Positions 24,687 to 31,176 of a DNA stretch of 31,176 nt are shown here, in pieces. The stretch covers positions 1 to 31,176 of the forward strand of contig JAVEYH010000029.1 of the NCBI GenBank assembly GCA_034003585.1. Direction: 5' to 3'. A model generated the notes under the pieces. The model saw only the letters and a program-made list of their open reading frames with translations. It made no database searches and was not told the origin of the DNA. Numbering within the stretch: position 1 is the stretch's first letter; the number at the start of each line of letters is the position of its first letter. This stretch comes from JAPXSY01 sp034003585. GTDB lineage: Bacteria > Verrucomicrobiota > Kiritimatiellia > RFP12 > UBA1067. A program made the position numbers and the translations under genes.

Positions 24687-25718
24687 TCATCGGGCGAGGG
24701 CGCCGCCTTGGTCGAGTTCGACGAGGCGTGCGCGGACTGGCTCGGCGTATTTGGAATCGGCGAATTCGGACAAAAAGCGGCGGTAGGCGGCCTGCGCGGC
24801 CGTGACATTGCGCTGGCGGGTGTCGTAAAAGACGGCGCGCTGGTAATTCTGCTCGACGAGCTGTTCGGTCAGGGCGTTCAGCCAGACCGTCAGCTGCTCT
24901 TTCTGCGGATGGTTCGGCAGGCGGGCGAGCAGGGCTTTGGAGAAGGCGATGGCTTCGCGGCAGCGCGGTTCGTTGTAGGTGTGTTTCACGGCCAGGTCAT
25001 AGCGGCACTGCGCCGCGAGATAGGCGGCGTGCGTCGCCTGCGGGGAGGCGGGGAAACGGTTCAGGATCCCGTCATACACGGCGATGGCCTCGGGAAGTTC
25101 CTGCGCGGAGACCCGGATCCCGCCGATGATCAGCATCACCTCCGGGGCGATGGGCGAACGCGGCGCGTTCCGCACGATCTGTTCGAACCGCTCCCGGATG
25201 CTGTCCGTGCCGCTGAGCATCCAGCCGAACATGCTCCGGTTGTTGTGGAGCAGGTGGTTGGCGATGCGGAACTGGCGGTCCAGCACTTCGTTGTACGGGC
25301 AATGCCCGGCGAAATAGGTGAGCAGGTACTGGTATTCGTCGAAGGCCCGCTCGAATTTCCCGGTGCGCTCGAACAGGGCGGCGAGGGCCAGTTGGGCCTC
25401 CGCGGCCTGGGGGGCCGTGGGCCATTCGCGGACCAGCGCCTCATAGGCTTTGCGCGCGGCGCGGTCCCGGCCGAGCGCCTCCCGCCGCAACGCGTAATCG
25501 AGCTGCGCGGCGGCCGTTGCCTCCCGGACCCCATACCAGATCGACTTTTTTTTCTGCGGGAGGCGGTCATCCTGGTCGAGCGCCTCAAACCCCTCGAACG
25601 AATCGGTGGCGTATCCGCGGTGGAAGCCGCTCCGCCCGGTCTGTTGCGCGAAAGAAGAGCACCAGGCGGTTGCCAGAACGGCGGCGCCGATTATCCGTAT
25701 GAATCCCTGCCTCATCAT
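24687..25718 (-). CDS. BamD/YbgF-like periplasmic TPR protein
   Basis: The 343-residue product starts with a signal peptide (FIRIIGAAVLATAWCSSFA) and then has several TPR-type helical pairs: AARKAYEALVREWPTAPQAAEAQLALA, RAFDEYQYLLTYFAG, PEAIAVYDGILNRFPASPQATHAAYLAAQ-like stretches and a last one near ATAAYRRFLSEFADSKYA. The spacing of aromatic P(A/T)SPQA turns is typical of the outer-membrane assembly lipoprotein BamD and of YbgF/CpoB. No cysteine lipobox is clear at the cleavage site, so it may be soluble. Start choice: two ATGs at 25718 and 25715 follow GGAAG. It is the first gene of the four-gene operon. Confidence 0.75.
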   Translation of the reverse strand: MMRQGFIRIIGAAVLATAWCSSFAQQTGRSGFHRGYATDSFEGFEALDQDDRLPQKKKSIWYGVREATAAAQLDYALRREALGRDRAARKAYEALVREWPTAPQAAEAQLALAALFERTGKFERAFDEYQYLLTYFAGHCPYNEVLDRQFRIANHLLHNNRSMFGWMLSGTDSIRERFEQIVRNAPRSPIAPEVMLIIGGIRVSAQELPEAIAVYDGILNRFPASPQATHAAYLAAQCRYDLAVKHTYNEPRCREAIAFSKALLARLPNHPQKEQLTVWLNALTEQLVEQNYQRAVFYDTRQRNVTAAQAAYRRFLSEFADSKYAEPVRARLVELDQGGALAR

Positions 25719-25775
25719 CTGTTCTTCCGATCTGCGAGTTTCGTCCGGCCCTGTTGCCGTCCGGCGTAACGGGAC

Positions 25776-25804
25776 TTGATTCCCGGTCCGCACAAGATTA
25801 CAGT
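25776..25804 (+). promoter_or_regulatory. Putative sigma70-type promoter of serA
   Basis: TTGATT (25776-25781) and TACAGT (25799-25804) are separated by 17 bases. The implied start is near 25811, giving an untranslated leader of about 90 bases. It lies in the 183-base divergent gap between the BamD-like operon and serA. I recognise no riboswitch in the leader. Confidence 0.45.
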
Positions 25805-25901
25805 ATCACCCTGTTCCGGACGGCCGGCGGATGGGCCGCGGCCGACCGGGACTGCCAAGCCATGTGCGGTAACGTAGCAAACCCCGGGGAACTGTAGAAG
25901 C

Positions 25902-27479
25902 ATGAAAAAAGTTTTGATACCCACCAAACTGGATACCGTGGCGGCCGAGCTGCTGAAGGCGCACGGCGGTTACGAGGTTGTGCAGGACGCCAAGACGCCG
26001 CTGGAGGAGCTGGTCAGGGCGCACGCGGACGCTTATGCGCTGATCGTGCGCAGCGAGAAGGTGACGGCCGGGATCCTGGACGCGCTGCCGAACCTCAAAG
26101 TGGTGGTGCGCGCGGGGGCGGGGTACGACACGATCGACATCAAGCACGGGCGCAAGCGGGGTGTCGATGTGATGAACACGCCGGGGGCGAACGCCAACGC
26201 CGTGGCGGAGGAGGTGATCGCCATGATGCTGGCCGACGCGCGGCACGTTGTGCGCGCGGACACCACCACGCGGGCCGGCGGCTGGGAGAAAAAGAATTAC
26301 ATGGGCCGCGAGATCACCGGCAAGACCGTGGGGATTGTGGGGCTCGGCAATATCGGGCGGCTGGTGGCGAAGCGGCTGAAGGGGTTCGAGTGCCGCCTGC
26401 TGGGCTATGACCCGCTGGTGAACAGTGACCGGCTGCGCGACCTCGGGATCGTTCCGGCCACGCTGGAGGAGGTGTTCGCCCAGTGCGATTACGTGACGCT
26501 TCACATCCCGGGCGGGGAGGGCACGCGCGGTCTGGTGGGCGCCAAACTGATCGGTCTCATGAAAAAAGGCGCCACCATCATCAACTGCGCGCGGTTCGGT
26601 ATCGTGGACGAGGAGGCGCTGCGCGCGGTGAAGGCCGAAAAGGGGTTGCGCTACCTCAATGACGTGTACCCGAAAGACGAGGCCGGCCCCAAGAGCATGG
26701 CGGACCTCGCGGATCTCATGCTGCCGCATCTCGGTGCGAACACGTACGAGGCGAATCATGTGGCGGCGCAACGCGCGGCGCAGGAGCTGATCGACCTCGA
26801 TGAGAAGGGCGACCTGAGCTGCATCGTCAACCGGGACATTCCGGAAGGGCTCGAACGTGCCTATTGCGAATTGGCCTTTAACCTCGCCAGTCTCGTGCGC
26901 CAGATGTCCGGCACCGAGACGCCGCTCCGGATGATCGAAACCAGTTTCTACGGCGATCTGGCGCCCTTCGGCAAGTGGCTGACCGTTTCGATCCTCTCCG
27001 GCATCTGGCGGGATTTTGACCGCTATAACGACTACAAGGCGGCGGTCAAGTTTCTGAAGGAGATGGGCATCGAGCTGGTCAATCGCGAAACGGACACCGA
27101 GAAAGGATACGGGTGCGCCATCACGATCGACCTGAAGGTGGAACGGCCCGACAAGAGCCTCCAGAGTTTCAGCGTGCGCGGCACGGTCACCGAAGGCGTA
27201 CAGACCGTTTCGCGCATTGACGAATTCGACCGGCTTTATTTCGAGCCCGCCGGGGCGACGCTTTTCTGTTTGTATGACGACCGTCCCGGCGTGATCGCCT
27301 CGATCAGCCGCAGGCTGGCGGACGCGGGCATCAACATCGAGGACATGCGCAACCCGCACAACGCCCAAACCCGCCGGTCGCTTGCCATCATCCGGCTCAA
27401 CCAGCCGGTTTCGCAGGATCTGCTCCAGGTCATCAAGGCGGAGATCAAGGCCCACTCGGCCCTCTGCACCGTGGTCTGA
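25902..27479 (+). CDS. serA: D-3-phosphoglycerate dehydrogenase (long form with ASB and ACT domains)
   Basis: SerA oxidises 3-phosphoglycerate to 3-phosphohydroxypyruvate, the first step of serine synthesis. The 525-residue product has the N-terminal half of the substrate domain (VVVRAGAGYDTIDI), the NAD domain with VGIVGLGNIGRLVAKRL, the catalytic Arg231 in NCARFGIVDE and His276 in LPHLGANTYEA. An intervening ASB-like domain (about 315-450) is followed by a C-terminal ACT domain (CLYDDRPGVIASISRRLADA), which commonly senses serine. GGGGAA lies close upstream of ATG 25902. A promoter candidate is at 25776. The stop is followed at once by a copy of the 36-base repeat. Confidence 0.95.
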   Translation: MKKVLIPTKLDTVAAELLKAHGGYEVVQDAKTPLEELVRAHADAYALIVRSEKVTAGILDALPNLKVVVRAGAGYDTIDIKHGRKRGVDVMNTPGANANAVAEEVIAMMLADARHVVRADTTTRAGGWEKKNYMGREITGKTVGIVGLGNIGRLVAKRLKGFECRLLGYDPLVNSDRLRDLGIVPATLEEVFAQCDYVTLHIPGGEGTRGLVGAKLIGLMKKGATIINCARFGIVDEEALRAVKAEKGLRYLNDVYPKDEAGPKSMADLADLMLPHLGANTYEANHVAAQRAAQELIDLDEKGDLSCIVNRDIPEGLERAYCELAFNLASLVRQMSGTETPLRMIETSFYGDLAPFGKWLTVSILSGIWRDFDRYNDYKAAVKFLKEMGIELVNRETDTEKGYGCAITIDLKVERPDKSLQSFSVRGTVTEGVQTVSRIDEFDRLYFEPAGATLFCLYDDRPGVIASISRRLADAGINIEDMRNPHNAQTRRSLAIIRLNQPVSQDLLQVIKAEIKAHSALCTVV

Positions 27480-27483
27480 GGCG

Positions 27484-27519
27484 AAAGCTGCTTTTCGTTG
27501 CGGCCAAACGGGACTCCTG
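27484..27519. repeat. 36-base dispersed repeat, copy B (after serA)
   Basis: This is the partner of 6773-6808: both start AAAGCTGCTTTTCG and share CCAAACGGGA, with about 30 of 36 identical bases. In this copy only, the 3' end forms a small hairpin, CGGGAC-TCCT-GTCCCG (27509-27524). It starts four bases after the serA stop. Confidence 0.7.
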
Positions 27520-27550
27520 TCCCGGCCGGGCTCGCAACCAACACGTCCAC

Positions 27551-27571
27551 TTCCCGTTTTTGTGACGGGAA
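27551..27571 (+). promoter_or_regulatory. Stem-loop just upstream of the prmA ribosome-binding site
   Basis: TTCCCGT and ACGGGAA form a perfect 7-base-pair stem around TTTTGTG. It ends two bases before GGAGAGG (27573-27579), the apparent prmA Shine-Dalgarno. It may end serA transcripts or affect prmA translation; no T-run follows, so neither role is shown. Confidence 0.35.
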
Positions 27572-27591
27572 CGGAGAGGATCGCGACAACC

Positions 27592-28476
27592 ATGTACGGA
27601 ACGCCGTCTGAACAGCGGGACGCCCCGCTCACCGTCGTGGGCTGTGCCGTGCCGGAAACGGCGGTGGACGCGCTGTTCGAGCTGTTGGATGCCGAGTGCT
27701 TCACGCCCACGGCCCGGTTTGACGTGGAGACGCGGGAGAGCCGGGTGGAAGTTTTTCTTGAAGATCCCGCTTGCGCCGGGACGGTGCGTGCGGCGCTGGT
27801 GCGGGCGGGGGAGGCGATCGGCCTGTCGCTGCATCCGGCCCTCGGCGTGTTGGCGCGTTGCGACTGGGCGGAGAGCTGGAAGCGGTTTTTCCACGCCGAG
27901 AAGATTTCGGAGCGCGTGGTGGTCCGCCCTTCCTGGGAGGCGTACGCGGCCCGGCCGGGCGAGTGCGTGATCACGCTGGACCCGGGGATGAGTTTCGGCA
28001 CGGGCCAGCATGCCACCACCCAATCCTGCCTGCGGTGGCTCGACCGCCTCGCGGCCGGGGATCCGGACCGTTCCGTGCTGGATATGGGCTGCGGTTCCGG
28101 CATCCTCGCGATCGGCGCCGCCTTGCTGGGCTTCCGCGACGTGCGCGGGTTCGACAACGACCCGGAGTGCATCCGCATCGCCGAGGAGAACGCCGCGGCC
28201 AACGGGGTGGCGATCCCGTTTTATGAGGACGGCCTCTCGCACGCGCACGGACCCGCCGACGTGGTGGTGGCGAACATTCTCGCTCCGGTCCTGATCCGGT
28301 TCGCGCCGCAGGTGGCGGGCTCCGTGAGCGCGGGCCCGCGCGCGCGGCTGGTGCTTTCCGGCATTCTCGACGAACAGTACGGCGCGGTGCGGTCCGCTTA
28401 CGAGGGCCAGGGAATGCGCGAGGAGGAGAGTCTGCTGCTCGGCACGTGGCGCAGCGGGCTGTTCCGTCGCGGGTGA
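27592..28476 (+). CDS. prmA: Ribosomal protein L11 methyltransferase
   Basis: PrmA trimethylates ribosomal protein L11 using SAM. The 294-residue product has an N-terminal substrate-recognition domain, then the typical link WAESWKRFF, DPGMSFGTGQHATT, the SAM motif LDMGCGSGILAIGA, acidic motif GFDNDPE and the NILA motif in VVVANILAPVLI. ATG 27592 is 12 bases after GGAGAGG, a long spacing; an in-frame GTG at 27562 is possible but lies inside a stem-loop and has no ribosome-binding site. It follows serA by 112 bases and may be partly co-transcribed. It converges on ruvB. Confidence 0.95.
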   Translation: MYGTPSEQRDAPLTVVGCAVPETAVDALFELLDAECFTPTARFDVETRESRVEVFLEDPACAGTVRAALVRAGEAIGLSLHPALGVLARCDWAESWKRFFHAEKISERVVVRPSWEAYAARPGECVITLDPGMSFGTGQHATTQSCLRWLDRLAAGDPDRSVLDMGCGSGILAIGAALLGFRDVRGFDNDPECIRIAEENAAANGVAIPFYEDGLSHAHGPADVVVANILAPVLIRFAPQVAGSVSAGPRARLVLSGILDEQYGAVRSAYEGQGMREEESLLLGTWRSGLFRRG

Positions 28477-28477
28477 A

Positions 28478-28494
28478 CGCGCCGCCGCGGCGCG
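28478..28494. terminator. GC-rich hairpin between convergent prmA and ruvB
   Basis: CGCGCCG, a CCG loop and CGGCGCG form a perfect 7-base-pair stem in the 22-base gap between the two stop codons. It has no T-run on either side. Convergent placement suggests a shared stop signal, but in GC-rich DNA such a stem could also be chance. Confidence 0.35.
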
Positions 28495-28498
28495 CCGG

Positions 28499-29515
28499 TC
28501 AGAGCGGCAGCTCGCTCTGGCGTCCGGCGGGGGCAAGGCCCAGGCGGCGGTAGCATGCGGGGGTGGCGACACGGCCCTTGGGAGTCCGTTCCAGATAGCC
28601 CTCCTGAATCAGAAACGGCTCGTAGACCTCCTCAATGGTGTCGGGCTCCTCGCCCACCGAGACGGCGATGGTGTTGAGCCCCACCGGGCCGCCGTTGAAT
28701 TTCACGGCCAGCGCTTCGAGAATCCGGATGTCCATCTCATCCAACCCCTGCGGGTCGATCTCCAGCAGCGCGAGCGCCTCGGCCGCCACCTCCCGGGTGA
28801 TGTGGTTGCCGGCGCGCACCTGGGCGTAGTCGCGCACCCGCCGCAGCAGGTTGTTGGCGATGCGCGGGGTTCCGCGGGCCCGCGCGGCGATTTCCCGCGT
28901 GCCGCCCTCATCGATGCTGACCTCGAGCCGGACGGCGGAACGGGTGAGGATGGCGCTGAGTTCCTCCAGGCAATAGTAATCGAGGCGGTTGGTGATGCCG
29001 AAGCGCGAACGGAGCGGGGCCGAGATCAGGCCGCTGCGCGTGGTCGCGCCCACCAGCGTGAAGCGGGGCAGCTCCAGCCGGACCGAACGGGCGTTGGGTC
29101 CCTGGTCGATCAGGATATCGATGACGAAATCCTCCATCGCGGAGTACAGGTACTCCTCCACGGTCCGCTGCATACGGTGGATCTCGTCGATGAACACGAT
29201 GTCGCCGGGCTCCAGGCTGGTAAGCAGGCCGGCCAGATCGCCGGGCTTGTCGATGACCGGTCCGGAGGTGGTTTTGACATGCACGCCCATGGCCTCGCCG
29301 AGAATGAAGGCCAGGGTGGTTTTACCGAGTCCGGGCGGCCCCGAAAGCAGCACATGGTCAAGCGCCTCCCCGCGCTGGCGGGCAGCCTCCACCGCCAGCA
29401 TCAGCCGGTCCCGGACCTTCTGCTGGCCCACAAACTCGGCGAAGCCGGTAGGGCGCAGACGGTTGTCGAACGAGGCGTTCCGGCGGTTGAGTTCCTCTGA
29501 GGGACGTGTCTCCAT
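28499..29515 (-). CDS. ruvB: Holliday junction branch migration DNA helicase RuvB
   Basis: RuvB is the hexameric AAA+ motor that drives branch migration with RuvA. The 338-residue product has the N-terminal LRPTGFAEFVGQQKV, Walker A GPPGLGKTT at 59-67, Walker B VFIDEIHR (Asp110, Glu111), the sensor region FTLVGATTRSGLISAPLRSRFGI with the arginine finger, and the C-terminal winged-helix (GGPVGLNTIAVSVGEEPDTI, then FLIQEGYLERTPKGR). ruvA and ruvC are not in the window. The start at 29515 has no Shine-Dalgarno; a -10-like box lies 5-8 bases upstream. Confidence 0.97.
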   Translation of the reverse strand: METRPSEELNRRNASFDNRLRPTGFAEFVGQQKVRDRLMLAVEAARQRGEALDHVLLSGPPGLGKTTLAFILGEAMGVHVKTTSGPVIDKPGDLAGLLTSLEPGDIVFIDEIHRMQRTVEEYLYSAMEDFVIDILIDQGPNARSVRLELPRFTLVGATTRSGLISAPLRSRFGITNRLDYYCLEELSAILTRSAVRLEVSIDEGGTREIAARARGTPRIANNLLRRVRDYAQVRAGNHITREVAAEALALLEIDPQGLDEMDIRILEALAVKFNGGPVGLNTIAVSVGEEPDTIEEVYEPFLIQEGYLERTPKGRVATPACYRRLGLAPAGRQSELPL

Positions 29516-29523
29516 GGGCCGGT

Positions 29524-29552
29524 ATCATGGCAGAAACCGGGGCGGAAAACAA
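29524..29552 (-). promoter_or_regulatory. Putative promoter of ruvB
   Basis: On the minus strand TTGTTT (29552-29547) is followed after 17 bases by CATGAT (29529-29524), which overlaps GATACC (29526-29521). Either -10 candidate ends five to eight bases before the ruvB ATG, implying a leaderless or near-leaderless message. Confidence 0.3.
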
Positions 29553-29588
29553 TGCCGCCATTTTTGAGTGTCCCCTTTCCGGTCACTG

Positions 29589-29597
29589 TGTTTTAAT
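29589..29597 (+). promoter_or_regulatory. Putative extended -10 promoter of the radical SAM gene
   Basis: TG-T-TTTAAT (29589-29597) fits an extended -10 element. A TTGAGT at 29564-29569 is too far upstream to be a good -35 box. The predicted start near 29604 gives a leader of about 70 bases. Confidence 0.35.
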
Positions 29598-29672
29598 ACG
29601 TCCCGCACCCGACGGAAGACCGGCCGGGGATTCGGAACGCGTGTTCCGTGACGTACGAGAGAGAATCTGCCC

Positions 29673-31145
29673 ATGCGCATCGCCATCGCTTATCCGCCGC
29701 TGCCCTCGGAGAAGGGGGTGCCGCTGCTCTCCCAAAACCGCCAGTTCCAGTGGTTCACGCGCCCGACGTACATCTATCCGGTGGTGCCCGCGCTGGCGGC
29801 GACGCAGGTGCGGGCCGCCGGGCATGAGGTGGCCTGGCTGGACGGCATCGCCTCGGAGTGGACGCCTGCGGAGTTCGACGCGCGGCTCGACGCGTTTGCC
29901 CCGGAGGTGGTGATGCTGGAGACCAAGACGCCGGTGGTGCGGCGTCATTGGGCGTATATCCGGGAACTCAAGGCGCGTCGTCCCGGGGTGCGGGTGGTGC
30001 TGGTCGGGGATCATGTCACGGCCCTGCCGCAGGAGAGTTTCGACGCCTGTCCGGTGGACTACGTGCTGACCGGGGGCGACTACGATTTTCTGCTGGTCAA
30101 TCTGCTGGAGGTTCTGCGCGCGTCCGCGGGCGGTCCGCCGGACACCGCGCGCCTGGAGCCCGGCGTCTACTGGCGTGACGCGGGCGGGACGGTCCGGAAC
30201 AGCGGCCCCTTCCGGCTCGATCACGATCTCAAAACCCTGCCCCGGATCGACCGCGAGCTGACCTGTTGGCGGCTCTACGCCGAGCGCAACGGCAACTTCC
30301 GCAGAACGCCCGGGACCTACATCATGTCGGGCCGCGACTGCTGGCACGGCAAGTGCACCTTCTGTTCGTGGACCACGCTGTACCCGACCTACCGCGCGCG
30401 CGACCCGGTTGAGGTGGTGGACGAGATCGGGGATCTGATCAGCCGGTACGGGATCCGCGAGATCATGGATGACACCGGCAGCCTGCCGGCCGGGGCGTGG
30501 CTGAAGCGCTTCTGCGGGGAGATGATCGCGCGCGGCTACAACCGGAAGGTCCGCATCGACTGTAATATGCGGTTCGGATGCCTGGACGCGGAGGCCTACC
30601 GCCTTATGCGGCAGGCCGGATTCCGGCTGGTGCTTTTCGGGTTGGAGTCCGCCAACCAGGCCACGCTCGACCGCCTCCAAAAGGGCCTCACGGTGGCGCA
30701 GATCGAAGAGGGCGCGAGATGGGCCGCGCGCGCCGGCCTGGATGTGCACGTCACGGTGATGTTCGGTTACCCGTGGGAGGGGGAGGGGGAGATCGCCAAC
30801 ACCGTCCGGCTGGCGCGGTCGCTGTTGCGCAAGGGCCATGCCAGCACCCTGCAGGTGACGATGGTGGTGCCGTATCCGGGCACGCCGCTTTTCCGGGAGC
30901 TGGACCAGGCCGGCCTTCTGCTGACGCGCGAATGGGATGATTATGACATGCGGCGGCAGGTGATGCGCTCGGGGGTTCCGGAAGAGCGGATCAAGGCGGC
31001 GGTCCGCGAGGTGTACCGGGCTTTCCTGCACCCGGAGACGGTGGCACGGCGTCTGTTGTCCACCCGCGATCCCGCGGGCGACGCGAAATTCTATTGGCGC
31101 GGTCTGCTTTCGCTCGCCGGCCACCTGCGCGACTTCACGAAGTGA
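29673..31145 (+). CDS. B12-binding-domain radical SAM protein
   Basis: The 490-residue product has an N-terminal cobalamin-binding-like Rossmann domain (RIAIAYPPLPSEKG, LAATQVRAAGHEVAWLDG, VVLVGDHVTALPQ; the usual DxHxxG histidine motif is not seen). A radical SAM TIM-barrel domain follows with Cys223, Cys228 and Cys231 in SGRDCWHGKCTFCSW, then VDEIGDLISRYG, IDCNMRFG, LFGLESANQATLDRLQKG and VTVMFGYPWEGEGE. The cluster-binding spacing is CX4CX2C rather than the usual CX3CX2C. Proteins of this architecture carry out methylations or unusual C-C bond steps, often in lipid, hopanoid or peptide pathways; no substrate is evident. GAGAGAG lies about ten bases upstream of the start. Confidence 0.88.
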   Translation: MRIAIAYPPLPSEKGVPLLSQNRQFQWFTRPTYIYPVVPALAATQVRAAGHEVAWLDGIASEWTPAEFDARLDAFAPEVVMLETKTPVVRRHWAYIRELKARRPGVRVVLVGDHVTALPQESFDACPVDYVLTGGDYDFLLVNLLEVLRASAGGPPDTARLEPGVYWRDAGGTVRNSGPFRLDHDLKTLPRIDRELTCWRLYAERNGNFRRTPGTYIMSGRDCWHGKCTFCSWTTLYPTYRARDPVEVVDEIGDLISRYGIREIMDDTGSLPAGAWLKRFCGEMIARGYNRKVRIDCNMRFGCLDAEAYRLMRQAGFRLVLFGLESANQATLDRLQKGLTVAQIEEGARWAARAGLDVHVTVMFGYPWEGEGEIANTVRLARSLLRKGHASTLQVTMVVPYPGTPLFRELDQAGLLLTREWDDYDMRRQVMRSGVPEERIKAAVREVYRAFLHPETVARRLLSTRDPAGDAKFYWRGLLSLAGHLRDFTK

Positions 31146-31155
31146 CTGTAACGTG

Positions 31156-31176
31156 ATGGCGGAATATAGACAGTTT
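31156..31176 (+). CDS. Possible start of a following gene (truncated by window end)
   Basis: ATG 31156, ten bases after the radical SAM stop, opens a frame with no stop to the end of the window; only seven codons (MAEYRQF) are visible. There is no clear ribosome-binding site. If real it would be in the same operon as the radical SAM gene. Confidence 0.25.

Noticed and set aside
25806..28202. 798-codon minus-strand open frame opposite serA and prmA
   Set aside because: serA and prmA are fully supported by motifs; the antisense product is low-complexity.
1..31176. Search by eye for tRNA, rRNA, CRISPR, insertion sequences and riboswitches
   Set aside because: No cloverleaf, regular spacer-repeat pattern, transposase motif or known riboswitch core was recognised; a covariance-model scan would be needed to exclude small RNAs.

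Overview
This is a GC-rich, densely coded bacterial chromosome segment with about 25 protein genes. I see no rRNA, tRNA, CRISPR array, insertion sequence or phage gene. A BamD-like TPR protein and an LptE-like lipoprotein point to a Gram-negative cell with an LPS-type outer membrane. Their combination with secreted hydrolases, a UroD-like methyltransferase-type protein and remnants of secreted carbohydrate-active-type proteins suggests the PVC superphylum, perhaps Kiritimatiellota or Lentisphaerota. That assignment is inference from gene style, not from a marker gene.

Layout. 1-6774 is one plus-strand operon: the 3' end of a membrane glycosyltransferase-like gene, dxs (isoprenoid precursor synthesis), a membrane NERD-domain protein, a Prc-type protease and dapF. 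The genes are spaced by 4 to 26 bases or overlap. 6775-7453 holds the remnant of a secreted protein on the minus strand. 7454-11203 is the most unusual part. Two multi-domain genes encode five tetrapyrrole steps: precorrin-2 dehydrogenase fused to glutamyl-tRNA reductase, and then a HemC-like domain fused to a uroporphyrinogen-III methyltransferase domain and a HemD-like domain. The glutamyl-tRNA reductase and HemC parts both lack C-terminal structure that is normal for their families. A convergent uroporphyrinogen-decarboxylase-family gene follows (11264-12400).

12488-15399 carries a secreted alpha/beta hydrolase and a 679-residue exported protein I do not recognise. guaA (minus), a small cupin gene (plus), a short secreted N-terminal fragment and an MscS-family channel (minus) fill 15754-19276. 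19468-22346 is a translationally coupled pair: a secreted hydrolase with a LolA-like tail and a C45-type Ntn hydrolase. 22366-25718 is a tight minus-strand operon transcribed as bamD-like, lptE-like, hflX, rsmI. serA and prmA (plus), ruvB (minus) and a radical SAM gene (plus) end the window, with a possible next gene starting at 31156.

Cross-cutting signals. A 36-base intergenic repeat occurs just after dapF and just after serA. Several genes that begin transcription units have no Shine-Dalgarno sequence but have a -10-like hexamer 5-8 bases before the start codon, so leaderless transcription is possible. Two gene remnants of secreted proteins suggest recent gene loss. The tetrapyrrole fusions are the best candidate for an undescribed arrangement.
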